Source: Gnetum montanum
Lineage: Eukaryota; Streptophyta; Gnetopsida; Gnetales; Gnetaceae
Direction of reading: 5' to 3'
DNA: 64,000 nucleotides
Assembly (NCBI GenBank): GCA_015680685.1
Contig: MNCI01022530.1
Coordinates: 41,212 to 105,211 of the forward strand
Numbering within the stretch: the first letter of the stretch is position 1; every line of letters begins with the position of its first letter. Both the position numbers and the translations under genes were made by a program. The notes beneath the pieces were generated by a model. That model was not told where the DNA came from. It saw only the letters and a list, made by a program, of their open reading frames with translations, and did not search any database. Shown here piece by piece: positions 1 through 12,044 of the stretch.

Positions 1-34
1 CGATATCGCGGCACATGCAAGTCGCGTCTCATCA
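1..34 (-). repeat. LTR terminus of a Ty3 element cut by the window edge
   Basis: The first bases carry the palindrome CGATATCG and end in CTCATCA. They match the U3 end of the LTRs of element A (ending at 41981 and 51037). The rest of this LTR lies outside the window, so I cannot tell a solo LTR from a full element. The flank after base 34 reads ttaat. Confidence 0.7.
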
Positions 35-1098
35 TTAATAAAAAAATTTGAAATATTTTTGGATGTCAAAATAATTTAAAGGATAATCCAATGATAGTAT
101 TGAGGTTATTCTAAGAGCAATTGATAATTTCCTTTAGTAGGGAGGGTAACCAAGACCTATCCTTTGAAGATGCTTAGATAAAATATACATTCTTTGGATT
201 TTTGAATGTCTTTTGAAATTTTGTGGGATTTGTGGCATTTCTGAACTTAAAAAAATATTTTTGAATATTTTAGTGGAAACTTTGCCCAACCCATATCTTG
301 AGACTTTTGGCTTATAACCTTTATACTCCATGAAGAGAGAAATATAATAACCTTTCTTAATTGAGGGGTTATGACTCATGCATTTCAATATAGAGCACCT
401 AATGTAGCTATAGAAACTCTAGAAGAGGAACATGGAACAAAAGGTGGTTCAATTCTATATAACATGGACCTTTTGAATTTGAAAAATAATTTTTGTATAT
501 TTTCTATTTTTGTAGAATAGAGACTATATGCACTTTTTGGAAATTTGAGCTATGTACTTATTTTTGTGAATAAACAATAAAGTATGATAAATATGAAATT
601 TTTGTTTGTGCCATTAGGATCATGAGATTGCAAGGAACATTTTCCCTTTTAGTGTGTGCTATATATTGAAGAAAAATTTCATATTATTTATTATATATTA
701 ATATTTTATTAATTAATTAGGTAGATTTTAAACATAAATATCTTTATTTCTAGAGGTTCGATTAAGGCAAAATAAGTATTGTTGGGATTGTTATTTTACC
801 TTCTAATTTATTATGTAATTAGTAAAATTTTTAAACATCCATATTTTTGTGGCTACACAAATTTCTAATTTTATTTAAATAAATTTAATTTAATTATGCA
901 TGAAAATATTATTAAATTTTGTTACTCTATATTGTTCTATTATATTTATGCTCCTAATTAATAATTTTTATCTATTTTACCACTTTCTTTTGAATTAGTA
1001 AATCAAGGTTAAATCTAGATCCTTAGGGTTTTGTATATTAATAAGATATTCTATAGATATTTAATGGAATTGTTACACCTCCTTTCCTATTTCTTCAT
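35..1098. other. AT-rich stretch with no gene seen
   Basis: This kilobase is very AT-rich. I see no frame longer than about 85 codons, no recognisable domain, no LTR ends and no tandem repeat. It may be very old repeat DNA or the 3' flank of the broken minus-strand gene that follows. Confidence 0.5.
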
Positions 1099-1099
1099 T

Positions 1100-1805
1100 T
1101 GCTTATTTTCTTTTGGGGTTCCTCAATGTTGTTAGACATTCAGGACACAACCTCTTCTCTAATTTTCAATGCTAATGCCAGAGGATTGTCACCTTTGATG
1201 CTATAGGCTAACATCAAACTTCCCCCGCGTTGGCATAATAGGGGCTTAGAGCTTGTCTCTAAAGCAATGTTAGCTTACTTCTTTCCTTCTTAGGCAAACA
1301 ACATTTCCATGGATTTTATCAAACTATAATAGAAGCAAAAATTAAATTGCTTTCTTTTTGTCCTCTTGGGATAGCTTTTCCATCTCTTTCAATGCCCCTT
1401 ACCAAATTAGTAGTGCTTAGTTGACTACCCTCCCTTGGATCATTACACTATACAACATATATAATCATCTAGGAGTCACCTCCCATTTCTATCCTATTTT
1501 ATTACACAAGAGTCTTTCAATGAATAAAGGGAATAACTTCTTTAGGTCTTCATTGGTTCCTTTATGGACATTAATGACATCCCTCTTCTCTAACCCAATC
1601 CATTTCTCCACAACTATTAGTTTTGCCAAATCCACCTTTAAACTATCAATCTTTATTCCCTACTTTGAGAATCCCAACTAATACTTCAGTGTAGCGACAT
1701 CCAAAATGATGATCACTTTCTTCTAGTCTACATGTACAACAAAAATTGCTTTTGCTATTGAATAATTCTTTATTAAACCTACGCATTCTACTGTGGTAAA
1801 GTAGG
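1100..1805 (-). pseudogene. Unknown protein, downstream part, cut off by element D
   Basis: Read on the minus strand from 1805, one frame runs for about 150 codons. Its only breaks are TAG, TGA and TAA where Gln or Trp fit, and it then continues in a shifted frame to about 1100. Readable parts include KKLFPLFIERLLCNKIG and LYMLYSVMIQGR. I do not recognise the family; the helical LYxLYxxxxG part is loosely like domains of other plant transposon proteins. The 5' continuation lies on the far side of element D at 11537-11721. The two pieces join in frame when one copy of the 5-bp target duplication is removed, so this was one exon before D inserted. Confidence 0.45.
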
Positions 1806-2548
1806 TGATGCATGTTAGGATGCATTTATAGCACCTTTCGGTCATAAACTTAGCCAAATTTTGGTAGTTTCTTCATTCCATAGTTAGAATGTTTTCCTCG
1901 GAGTGCCTACAATGTGGATATATAAGATTGTACAAAGTTTTATTTGTACCTGGACACATTGGCATGATTGACAATAAAATTGAGATACATCCATTATATC
2001 ACTTAGAATAGTTTACTGTTTCCTTTTAGTACTTTATTTTATATGTAATTTACTTCCATATTTTTAGTTAATTAATATGATTAATCATAAGCACATGAGT
2101 ATGACCATTTTAAGCATAATATACCAATGCTTGGCAATCCCAATAGTGGATACTTGACATACCTAGTAGTATACACTTGGTAACCCAACAACGTCGGTAT
2201 AAGTTCAAGATGTGTATGGTAAGTGGGAACTATTACTTCACGTTAGGTTAGCTAATTTATGAATTAGTTATTTAATTTAATTATTAAATCCTCTTTTTAT
2301 TGTTAACCAATTAAGAGAATATATAATAAAAATAATTATGAAAATACATATCTTATCCCTTAACCACACTTAACTATATGTATAGTTAGATGCAAGTGTG
2401 GATTAAGAAGACAATGTTTTGCTACTCTACGATTTTCTATTTAGAAATATCAACCACTTGGCTAACTAAGTCTATAGAATTTGGCCAAATTATGATTGAA
2501 TGTTTATGATTTGTATGGTTAGGCGTAGGGGATACCCATCGCTCGTGA
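1806..2548 (+). repeat. 5' LTR of element D
   Basis: It starts TGATGCAT and ends CTCGTGA, a decayed form of the family end CTCATCA. Its second half matches 10938-11536 along its length, and the whole matches the solo LTR at 51292-52060, which fixes the start. The primer site follows after one base. Confidence 0.75.
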
Positions 2549-2549
2549 T

Positions 2550-2568
2550 TGATGCCATTGTCAAGGAC
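2550..2568 (+). other. Primer-binding site of D (Asp-tRNA type)
   Basis: TGATGCCATTGTCAAGGAC lies one base after the LTR. It differs from the reverse complement of the plant tRNA-Asp 3' end (TGGCGCCGTTGCCGGGGAC) almost only by transitions. Spacing and sequence equal those of elements A and B. Confidence 0.7.
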
Positions 2569-2699
2569 TTAGTTTAGCTAAATGCGCTAAATATTATTAA
2601 CTAGTGAATGTTTATAAAATCATTGTAGGATAAACAAAATGAGAGATTGTTCATAATAATAATAATAATCAAGTTATCTCAAGACATACTTAAGATACA

Positions 2700-5100
2700 T
2701 TACTAAAATGGCTTCTACTCATAGGAATGACTCCATTACATGGGAACAAATCCAATAGGCAATAGGAAAGGATGTAGAGGACTACTAGTGAGAAGCCTCA
2801 ATAACTAAAAGTAGTCTATGTTCATCCAGATCATATTGTCCAGACTTCATCTTCATCCTCCACTAGCATGAGCAATTACATTGGAGATATATAGATGGTA
2901 GCATTATGTCACCTTCTAATTAATCCATTTCTACCATGCTCATGGCCTAACTCATGAGACTAGACCTTGAAATAATAGGACCTAAGTATGAAATAATGGA
3001 TCAAGTCTCTAGGAACTACCATCCTATAGAAGTGCAGCTTTGGAAAGACAAATGCATGGACACTCATAATGAAGCCTCTTTGGGCAAACGAATTCCACCA
3101 CCATTATTCTTATAATTGCATAAAGAGGGTGAAGATTTCTTTTTTGGGTCCTCTTAATACACGAATTCCTCTTTCTTTGAGGAGGACATCCCTCACCAAT
3201 GATTGCAATCAACCTTGGAGAGCTTTGATGAAAGGAAGATGAAATATAATTGTTAATGAACCTCAAAAGATAAATCTCCTAGTCATTCTTCCAAGGACAA
3301 GGAGAATGATAAAGCAAAGGATAAAGATAAGATGACGGATTAGGCCAATGATCAAAAGAGAAGGACTAGAAGGTACCATTCTCCAACTCCTTCACCTTCA
3401 CTATTCTCCTCATCATCAAATTTTGATAAGAGAAGCTCTGGTAGAGATAGAGATAAGGGTGATTGAGATTAGGATGGAGATGATAGGAGGTTCCATCTTG
3501 ATGATAGGAACCAAGATGGGAGTCAACAAAGAGAGAAACAAGAGCATCACCGATAAAGGAGGTACAACAAAACTTACCATAGGAGGCATGATCATAATAG
3601 GGGCCACCATCTATGTGATGATAATGATGAACCATTGGTAATCACTAGAAGCATATTGAATGCTTCAGAAGTAGTTAAGATCCCTACTAGGCATAAAAAG
3701 GATAGTAGGACCAAAAGGCTCAACATGGATAATATTTCCAAATTTGAAGATGGATATAATATTGATACACAACATTATCCACAAGCTTTTCATGATGCTT
3801 ACACCTTACAAAACATTGAGAATGAGTGGCAGAAGATGAAGTTGTTTCCAAGGACACTTATCAAAGAAGCAGAAAGTTGATACTAATCTTTGATGCTGGA
3901 ATCCATTCACAGATGGAGTACAATGTTGGAGTTTTTTAATGACAAGTATTAGACATACTCCACAGTGTTCATTTGAAGAAATACATTTAAGGATGGAAGC
4001 AAGAAAATCATGAGTCCTTAGATGCAGCTTTGGGCAAGTACTACTCTCTTTTATACTATGCCCATGCCATGGATTCTCTTAAAGGAAGCAACTTCACCAC
4101 ATAATAGATGGACTTTGAAATAAATAAAGGAAACTCTTAGGGTCTAAGCCTAAGGAAGACTTTCTGAAATGCAAGTCCATCAAATCCAAAGGTTGCTTGA
4201 ACATGTGGTAAAGGAAGAAGAGGAGTTGAAGAAATGCAAAAGTGCATAGGAATATAACAAGGACCCCTTTATTTGCAAGAGGGAGGTATGTTTTTTTAAT
4301 TCAAATGAGGAAGCATCACTAGATGAAGTGATGCAAAGGAAGACCTTGCTAATACAAAAATATGTTACTACAATATTGGCTAAGATAGACAAAATGTGAA
4401 ACTTCTTTGATGAGAAGTTAAAAATTGCTCTTAAAATTGTGGATGAAAAGTAGAGCAGGGAAGTCATGATTGAGACAAAAGTAGAAGGAAAGATGTAGAA
4501 AAGGGTTATTATCAATAGAAAGGTAAGGCTACAACAATCGATGAGGTTGCAGATTCAGAAATGGATGATGATAGATGCAATATATGCTAATACAAACCTC
4601 TTAAAGGATATTGTCATGTGTTGTTGAATCTACAAGAATTTGGGATGTATGTCTTAAATCCAAAATTTGCAAAAAGGTAGCCACCCAGGAGATTTCCATA
4701 CCCACAAGGCAATTACAGACATCAGTTTCACCAAACAAAGTATTATCCAAATGGAGCGTCACCTTCATCTCAAGAGCAATATCATCAATGGTAAAACCTA
4801 TAGTCATGGGGGATGCCACCACTATAATAGCAATATCCTTACTAGCAGCTAAATCCCTATGGATATTATGTCTAGTAAATTGTATCACCTCATGGCTCTG
4901 TGAGCCATACTCCCTTCTCATATCATAAATACCATCTTGAATATTACTGAACACCTACTTCAAGAAATGAGTCTCCTTTGACTTATCCTCCTCCATATCC
5001 ATCATCTAATTATGCACCATCTAACACCACTCTCTTGTCACTTGCTCCACCTATGTAGGGAGAAATTCCACCACAATCACAATAATAGAATACCATGATG
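2700..5100 (+). pseudogene. gag: gag pseudogene of element D
   Basis: This is the structural (capsid/nucleocapsid) region. An early part, near 2820, matches the YVHPDE-type segment of gag in A and B. A part at 3635-3880 contains ISKFEDGYN and FHDAYTLQNIENEW, which also match A and B. The nucleocapsid region at 4575-4690 ends in LQEFGMYVLNPKF, like LQESGMYALNPRV in A. The zinc-knuckle residues are partly lost: His has become Pro and there is an in-frame TAG. A Pro/Gln/His-rich tail follows to about 5100. There are many stops and some frameshifts. Confidence 0.65.
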
Positions 5101-5129
5101 GTAATTAAATTATAACTAGATATCTATCT

Positions 5130-5960
5130 AAGTGGTTTTGAGCAAAAGCCTTAGAAAAGGGCTTTCTTCAGAACTAATAGTCCGCAGAAACCTTTGCAAA
5201 CATCTGTGGCTATTAACCTTGCTCTGCCTACTTGTAAAATCATCCTTGAGCTTCCTTCAAACCAAAAACCCTCTAATGTTCATATTGTTATGTTGATCCA
5301 CATGGTCATCAATTGGATAAAGGCAGGCCACCTTCCAAGGAAATGATTTGATCTTTGGAGTCCCCTCATCTATTTTTAAATTATAGAAAGTAACCCATGA
5401 AAGGCTTTATTGGACTTAGATTCTAGAGTAAATTTAATCTCTCAAGAAATGTATAAGACTTGAAACATGCCTCCACTATAGAAATGTAACATTAGACTAG
5501 AACTTACATACTAATCCATCATTGTTCTTTTGGGAATAATGGAGGACATCATGGCCATCATTTGTGACTGGTCTTATCTAGCAAATTTCTTGGTGATCCA
5601 TGTGGAAAATTGCAACGGAAACTTTCCTATTATTAGGGAAAGGGCTTGGCTTAACACAATCGACACCAAGATGAAGATTAGAGATCTCTCCTTGGAAATC
5701 TCTAAGAAAAATGAATTTGGAAAAACAAAGAAGAAGTGAGTTTCATGCATTACATACAGTGACACAAGGTGCTATTATGTACAAAGAATATGGGCCATGC
5801 AAAGCACATCCATCATAGCATGCAAAAAGTATGCAAAGGTGTCCAATATTCAAAAGTGCTTGTACATAGTAGCCACAAGATAGAAATGTATTTAGTGGTT
5901 GACAATAGATATTACAGTAAACTCAAAAATATGCATGGAAGCATCAAAAGCCCTCACAAA
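5130..5960 (+). pseudogene. Aspartic protease region of element D
   Basis: The retroviral-type protease domain would cut the Gag-Pol polyprotein. The active-site region reads ALLDLDSRVNLISQEMY, where A has ALLDSGSGVNLISQEMY, so the D-S/T-G triad is broken. Downstream the flap and C-terminal part are clear (WSYLANFLVIHVENC, RAWLNTIDTKMKIRDLSLE at 5570-5710). There is no intact start or stop; it was part of a fused polyprotein. Confidence 0.65.
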
Positions 5961-6029
5961 TACTAACTTTGATCACATTAATGTAATAAAGTAATTTCAT
6001 AGCTAACTCCCCCATGCATAGATTGAGAT

Positions 6030-7690
6030 AGATTGAAGGAGTTAGAGATTATAAATCATTTCAAGCCAAAGCTCCTTGAACTCAAGAGCTTATTGGCCAA
6101 TTTAAAATATGTTTTTCTTGACAATGGCAATCTAATAATAATGAATGCCAATCTTCCTTAAGAATAGAAAAGAAAATTATTGAAAGTGGTAAACAAATGG
6201 TCAACAACCTTTTCCTAGATATATCATGAACTAACAGGGATAGATCCATGAATATGCCAACATCAAGTTTATATAGACTTCTCCCTCAAAATAAAGAGGT
6301 AGATGTAGAAAAGGTTGAATTCAAAGCTTAAGCAAGTCATTAAGGACAAAATTAAACAACTTCTTAAGGTGAGATTCATATATATCATTATGGACAGTGA
6401 GTGGGCTAGCCCACTCGAAATTGTACCAAAGAAAGTAGGAAAATGAAGAGTCTACATAGACTAGAGGCTGTTGAACATGGTAACTTTTAAGGATCATTTT
6501 CCATTGTCACTTGTGGAGTAGATGTTAGATACTATTTTAGGGCATGGCTACTATAGTTTTTTGGATGGTTATAGTGGGTATAACCAAATCTAGATAACAC
6601 TAGAGGATCAAGCCAAAACAATCTTCACAAGTCCTTGGGGAACTTTTGCATACAAAAAGATGCTCTTTGGCCTTTGCATTACCCCTACTACTTTCCAACG
6701 CCTAGTGCTTAGCATTTTATAGTAGAAAATTAGTCGTGGTGTGAAGGTCTTCATGGATGACTTCTCCACTTGTGATAGTAATTTTAAGCATGCCTTGGAT
6801 TGTACTTAACACACAAATGGTAAAAGAGCCATGTGATGGTCCAAGAAGGAATTGTTTTAGGACAAAATTTTACATAAAGGGATCAAGGTGGATCGATAGA
6901 AAGTATGAGTCATCTAAGAAATTACCAAGCAACTTAAAATGATAAAAGATGTGAGGTCATTCCTTGGGAACACTAGTTACTATCAGTGCTTCATTAAGAA
7001 GTATCCAAAATTTCCAATCTCTTGGTAGAGCTAACAAAGAAGATGCACCTTTCAAATGAACCAATGAATGCAAGTAAGCATTTTAGCAACTCAAGCAAAA
7101 GCTTGTAGAAACCCCAATTCTACATGCTCATGATTGGTCTAGATTATAACATATGCATCCAACTATGCATTGGGAGCAATGTTTACATAATTGAATGCTT
7201 AAATATGTCCATACTATATTAATTGTATAAGTAGAATCACTATGGGTGTACAATTAAATTATATCACCACTAAGAAGAAGATCATAATAATGGTATACTT
7301 CTTAGAAAAATTCAGGCACTATGTGCTTGGATACAAAATTTTTATGCACACTAATCATACTACTATCCATTTCCTGATGAATAATCCAATGATAAGTCTC
7401 TATGTGATACAGTGACTAGTGATTTTTCAAGAGTTTGATCTTATGATGGTGGACACTTATCTTGGTTACAGCTGGATAACAAAGAGGATGAGAAGCATTT
7501 ATCTAATCAATTCCCAAATGAACTCCTCTTTGTCAAATCCATTAAAGTTTAAAGACCTAAGGGTACCAATTGGTACAATGAATTCCTCTGCTATCTCCTC
7601 ACTCATGAGACTACACAAGAATGACACAGTAAGAAGAAACAACAGTTTCTTCACCAAGTCCAACACTACATGGAAATCCAAGGTAACATT
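6030..7690 (+). pseudogene. pol: Reverse transcriptase and RNase H of element D, truncated before integrase
   Basis: The N-terminal linker and RT fingers begin near 6030. The VPKK segment lies near 6420 and the palm motif FMDDFST, with both catalytic Asp codons kept, at 6750-6767. The RNase H region covers about 7100-7450, and the end of pol before integrase resembles the matching part of A (QFPNELLFV; KKQQFLHQVQHYME). Homology stops near 7690, before the zinc-binding part of integrase. Stops are frequent, mostly TAG. The element could not move itself. Confidence 0.7.
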
Positions 7691-8429
7691 CTTCTCTTTT
7701 CTTCTTCTCTTGTAGTAGTCGTTATCCTTTGGGAATTGTCATAAACTCTTGATTGTTGAAGGGAAAGGATATGTTAATGCGAAGTTATTAAAAGTTGAAT
7801 GGACATAGTCTCGACTGAGAATGAGATGGTATTAGATCATCTCAATTACAAACTTAACAAGGATATCATGTGATGTAGATGTAAATCACTTACCCATAAT
7901 TCTTTCTCTACCATCATTTTCAATTCATAACATACCATCCCACTACCTTATATCATGACCAATTGATACTTTTATTATGATGACCACATAATCCTAAGCT
8001 AATTCATTAATTGGATAGGGGTTTTAATGTGAAATAACCATTAACCATCCTCAGTGGCTAAAGACCTTGTAATTAGGGCATACAAAGACATCAAAGGCAC
8101 AAGTATACTTTGGGAAGGATCCACTTGCCTTCCCTTTGATCTACCTTAACTTAAAATTCTTATCCATTAGTCATTTGTGTGATCAATTGCCTCAACTTGC
8201 ATTCAAACATCTAGTTTTGTTTTATTTTATTTTGGCATCAGAAGTTCATTTAAATTCACTCAAATATCTTCTCCTATGCCAACAAAACCATCTTCTTAGT
8301 TATTACCATCATTCTATGTCTTTTTGTCTTCCATTAGGCTCATATTTCATCCCTAAACTCATTCGAAATTCCTCTATTTTCTAAAGTGCAGTTTTGCTAA
8401 GTATGATTGCATTGACACATTCTCGTTGA
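7691..8429 (+). other. Unassigned stretch where D should have integrase
   Basis: I find no integrase motif on either strand: no HHCC finger, no WGIDF and no GQAEVTN. It is pyrimidine-rich on the plus strand and has no repeat ends that I can define. Either the integrase and the conserved 3' region were deleted and replaced, or they have decayed beyond recognition. Confidence 0.5.
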
Positions 8430-8932
8430 TGCAATGGGATGAGTCAATGTAACCCTGTTGAGGCCATCGATGTAGCTCATTTTGCATCATTTTTCAAAAT
8501 AGCAAGAGGAGTTTTTGATAGTTTTTCAGAGCCTAAGCACCTTCCAAGCATCCCAACTCTCAATCTACTAGCCTATTTCCATCCATTTTTCAATCCTTAT
8601 GCTACAAAAGGTAAGCTTTATGTTATGGGAGACACAAACCTTTGGTTTTTATAGAAAATTTTTCAAAATATTTATAACTTCCTATGGTTAAACCATTAAA
8701 ATAATATTAAAAATCAATCACCATGAAAGGGTTATGACCACTATACAAACTTTGCTAGTCAAGATTAAAATAATATTAAATTAATATATCTAGCTTGCAA
8801 TCCTAAAGAGCACTTAAATAGTCAACTTTCAACATCCAATAAGTTAGCATAATCAAATCTAACTAATAAAGGTATTTAAAGAATAATGATTATGAACTCA
8901 AGAACTAATCATGGGTTATGTTATTATCGCAA
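8430..8932 (+). promoter_or_regulatory. Leader of the extra frame of D: motif array, splice donor, intron
   Basis: It aligns with the leader of the same frame in B. An array containing GTTGAGGCCATCGATG lies at about 8450-8470. The leader holds CAGAGCCTAAGCACCTTCC and TTTTTCAATCCTTATGCTAC and ends in the donor AAAAG|GTAAGC, with the intron starting at 8611. The inferred intron ends just before the ATG at 8933 (322 bp; 321 bp in B). The acceptor AG is lost here. No clear TATA box is left. Confidence 0.5.
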
Positions 8933-10937
8933 ATGGAACCTAAACAACCACAAGTAGAAGGATCTTCACAACCCAGGGAAAAGTGACCTAGAGGAGTAAG
9001 TGGCCAATAGTAGCAACAACCACAGCAACCCCAAGAATATGTAGCCAAGGTGAATCATGCCATAGGACCCCTTTGGGAGAAGCCTAAGGTGGAATTTGTT
9101 TAACGAATGCCCATTGCAAAAATTGGCAAGTCAAGACAAGAAAAGGTTTCAAAGCCAAGAACTAGCCTAAAGGTCATCCTCACAAAGACTTACTTAGAGA
9201 AGATTAGGACCAAGGAGGTCTAAAGTTCTATCCTTTAAGAGTTGAACTTTAAACCGTTCTTGGAGTTGGCACTGAATGAGGTCTGCATGCAACTATAGGG
9301 GTCTCCCATTTGGCCCTTTCTTTCTAACAATAGAAAATCATATATGGGAGAGACCTATCTCTTCTAGAATTATCAACAAGGAGATGTGTTAGTAAAAATT
9401 AGAGATATAACCACCTCATTTTTAGTTGTGGCCACTTTCAGAGATTTTAATACAAGTGGACTTAGAAGCTAAAAAAAATGAATTTAGTGATGCTATGAGG
9501 TGGATCATAAGGAGTACAATGCTCTTATAAAGGCAAAGAGAGCATACTTAAAAATTACAGCTTATCACCTAAACATAATAATAAGATCCAGTAAAGTTAT
9601 GACTTTCTCTGCCCAAGCATGCACTGATTTGAGCAGGAAGTTCCTAGTCAACCTTCCCTAACTTATTTTTCTAAAGATCAAGAAATGTTTTAAGGAAAAT
9701 GAGAAGGGAAAGAAGACATCCCCCTTTCCATGTCTTGTCTGCAATCTATCCAAAAGGAGAGGAATAGCTTACTATTTCAATAATGTGGTCCACCATGCTC
9801 TTATCACCTCATGGTAGGAAATGATGAAAAATAAGGTAGCAACAATGTAACAAGAAGAGGAGCAACCATTACCATCACCACTTGAAGTCCCATAAACTAC
9901 ACTAGAAGCACTCGCAACTACTGAAAGAATAAAAAAACTTTGAGAATAGTAGTTGTAGCATTAGTAAGGCTTTGCAAGTGGTGGGAAGTCCTCTATTTAC
10001 TGTCTAGTCATGAGCCATCTAAATGAGGTCACAAGGACCATCAATTGGCTAGACAATGAAATAGCCTCACTCTTCTTTGCAAAAAGGAATCAAATGTCCA
10101 CTAGGCCTAATCGAAGAGCTAGGGAGATCATAATATCCATTCCTTAATAAATATTTCCTAATATTTTATGGAATGTTGTGGCCATTTACATCATGTTGGA
10201 AGAAGGTGAGAATGTAACTATCCTAGTTATAGCATACAAGGGCTAGGAGATTACAACAAAGGTGATGGCTGAGAGGGTGGCTAAAATCATGAATGCTCCT
10301 ATGGCAACTACACCTAACATTGCCATCATGAAAAACATCCATGCATCCGCAAGAGCAGGGAGTGGTTGGATGAGTGCTGCCCAACATGAGGAGGTACTGG
10401 AGAGATTGGTTAGAGTTGGGAAACTACTTTCATAGATCTTTAATCTTCTAGATGAAATCACTACAAACTAGTCATAACTACTTGAGAAAAGAAGCAAGTT
10501 GCTTATTACCAATGCACAACTAGAGGAGGCCACTTTAGCCAATTAGTGGTTGGCTATCGAAGTTGCCAAGTTGTAAGCTTGTCTATCTAACCCTACCATT
10601 CTTAGGCCTTAGCTTACTAGAGATGAAGCTTTCCAACAACATCAATAGAGACTTTAAAAGGTTGAGAATGAAAAGGAAGCTATAATCTTTGACACGTTCT
10701 TGTTAGAAGCCATGGCTATTAACACTTACAATGATCTACCACATGTTTGAAAAGAAAACTTAGTCCTTGCCAGGGATAACAACTACCTACGGAATGCTAA
10801 GCAATAAAAGGACCAAATGGTTAAATTCATACAGTAGTAGTAGGAGCAGCTTGCTAGGGTTAAGTTGGATCTAATGAAGGTTAGCAATGCAAAATCAAAA
10901 TCTCTCAATGGAGAAAGTCTAAGCTCATGCACTTAGA
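8933..10937 (+). pseudogene. Env-position extra frame of D (unknown function), C-terminus deleted
   Basis: One frame runs from ATG 8933, broken only by TAG/TAA/TGA codons in most of its length. It matches the frame at 17713-20567 (element B) throughout. Shared blocks are the Gln/Pro-rich N-terminus, KPKVEFV (KVESV in B), the YHLN...SKV.TFSAQAC.. block near 9560-9640, and EEGENVTILV near 10200 (EEGERITISV in B). The order is a low-complexity N-terminus, a globular domain of about 250 residues, a Pro/Gln linker and a coiled coil. The coiled coil stops at about 10937, where the LTR begins, so roughly 350 codons present in B are missing. The globular part resembles the domain annotated in plants as putative plant transposon protein; that is a family-level guess. 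Confidence 0.6.
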
Positions 10938-11536
10938 CATATAGGCATGATTAGTAATAAAATCGAGATTTCCTACATCCATTACAACACTTAGAACAAT
11001 TTGCTATTTTCTTTTAGTACTTTACTTTATATGCAATTCACTTTAATGTTCTTAGTTAATTAATATGATTAATCATAAGCATGTGAGTACAACCACTTCG
11101 AGTATAACATACAAATGCTTGGTAATCCCAGTAGTGGATACTTGGTACACTCAGTAATATACACTTGGTAACCTAGCAACATTGGTATAAGTTCAAGATG
11201 TGTACAGTAAGTGGGAATGGTTACTTCATGTTAGGTTAGCTAACTTAGGAATTAGTTATTTAATTTAATTATTAAATCCTCATTTTATTGTTAATATATT
11301 AAGAGAAAATATAATAAATATAATTATAAAAATGCATATGTTATGTCTTAACCACACTTAAACATACATACAATTAGACACAAGTGTGAATTAAGAAGAC
11401 AATGATTTGCTACTCCACAATTCACTATTTAGAAATAGTAGCCACTTGGATAACTAACTTTATAGAATTTGACTAGATCACTAGTGAACACTTATGATTT
11501 ATATGGTTGGATGTAGGGGATACCCATTGCTCATTA
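10938..11536 (+). repeat. 3' LTR of element D, 5' part deleted
   Basis: It matches 1948-2548 of the 5' LTR. It ends CTCATTA and is followed by gtatg, the second copy of the target duplication. The U3 start, polypurine tract and end of the extra frame are missing, so one deletion explains both truncations. Confidence 0.75.
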
Positions 11537-11721
11537 GTATGAATGTTTTAAACCTAAAGCACACAAAATTCCCACCGTATTGAACTTCCAAAAATATCTT
11601 ACATCTTCTTCTTCAAAAATTCACTTTTGGGCGCTTTACACCTTGTTAATGGATCTCACCTCAAATTCCTCTACTACTCCCATGATGTTAATAGAATTGA
11701 TATCATCAATGCTTATTTAAG
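11537..11721 (-). pseudogene. Unknown gene, exon part upstream of the D insertion
   Basis: On the minus strand a splice acceptor (TTACTTGTAG) precedes 11721. The exon then reads toward element D and ends in an open frame (FWKFNTVGILCALGL). That frame continues without shift at 1805 once element D and one target-site copy are taken out. Three in-frame stops sit in the first half. No family recognised. Confidence 0.4.
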
Positions 11722-11767
11722 CTACAAGTAAGCATAAATCACCATTAGGTAATTTCATCTTCTGTCT

Positions 11768-12044
11768 AAATTCTAAAAATAAGAAAAATGCATAAAAATT
11801 TAAGTAACCTTTGCTTACCCAACCTGTTCCAAATTACCATGTGGAAGTGGGTAATGCAAAACTTTAAAAATTCTACAACCCCTTTTCTTGCCCACAATTT
11901 TGACTACATTAGCATATTATCATCGAACAAAAACTTGCTAAGGATGGAACTTATCTTCTTATTCTTATTTTCCATGATTCTTCTTTCATTGATAAGAAAG
12001 AAGTGCATAGGCTTGATCACAAGGAGCCTAGGTGTTGCAACATT
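11768..12044 (-). pseudogene. Exon-like piece, possible FCP1/NIF-type phosphatase fragment
   Basis: A frame of about 90 codons runs on the minus strand after an acceptor-like TTTCAAG. It has one internal TAG (Trp or Gln site) and ends at TAG near 11768. The stretch EFLKFCITHFHMVIW resembles the part of FCP1-homology (HAD-type) phosphatases that reads roughly EFLxFCxxxFxVxIW. The catalytic DxDxT motif is not visible, so an active enzyme is unlikely and the family call is weak. It could belong to the same transcript as the pieces at 11537-11721 and 13171-13268. Confidence 0.3.

Larger units (their letters stand above)
1806..11536 (+). mobile_element. Element D: decayed Athila-like Ty3/gypsy retrotransposon
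   Basis: The order on the plus strand is 5' LTR, Asp-type primer site, gag, protease, RT, RNase H, an unassigned stretch where integrase should be, an extra env-position frame, and a truncated 3' LTR. The flanks are gtagg (1801-1805) and gtatg (11537-11541), a 5-bp target duplication with one mismatch. The integrase is missing from about 7690. The 3' side has a deletion from the middle of the extra frame into the 3' LTR. The element is older than A, judging by LTR divergence and the many stops. It inserted into a minus-strand exon of an unknown gene. Confidence 0.75.

Noticed and set aside
4611-4928. Frames on both strands over the gag tail of D
   Set aside because: The Pro/His-rich gag tail gives chance open frames in other registers; only the frame matching A and B gag is credible.
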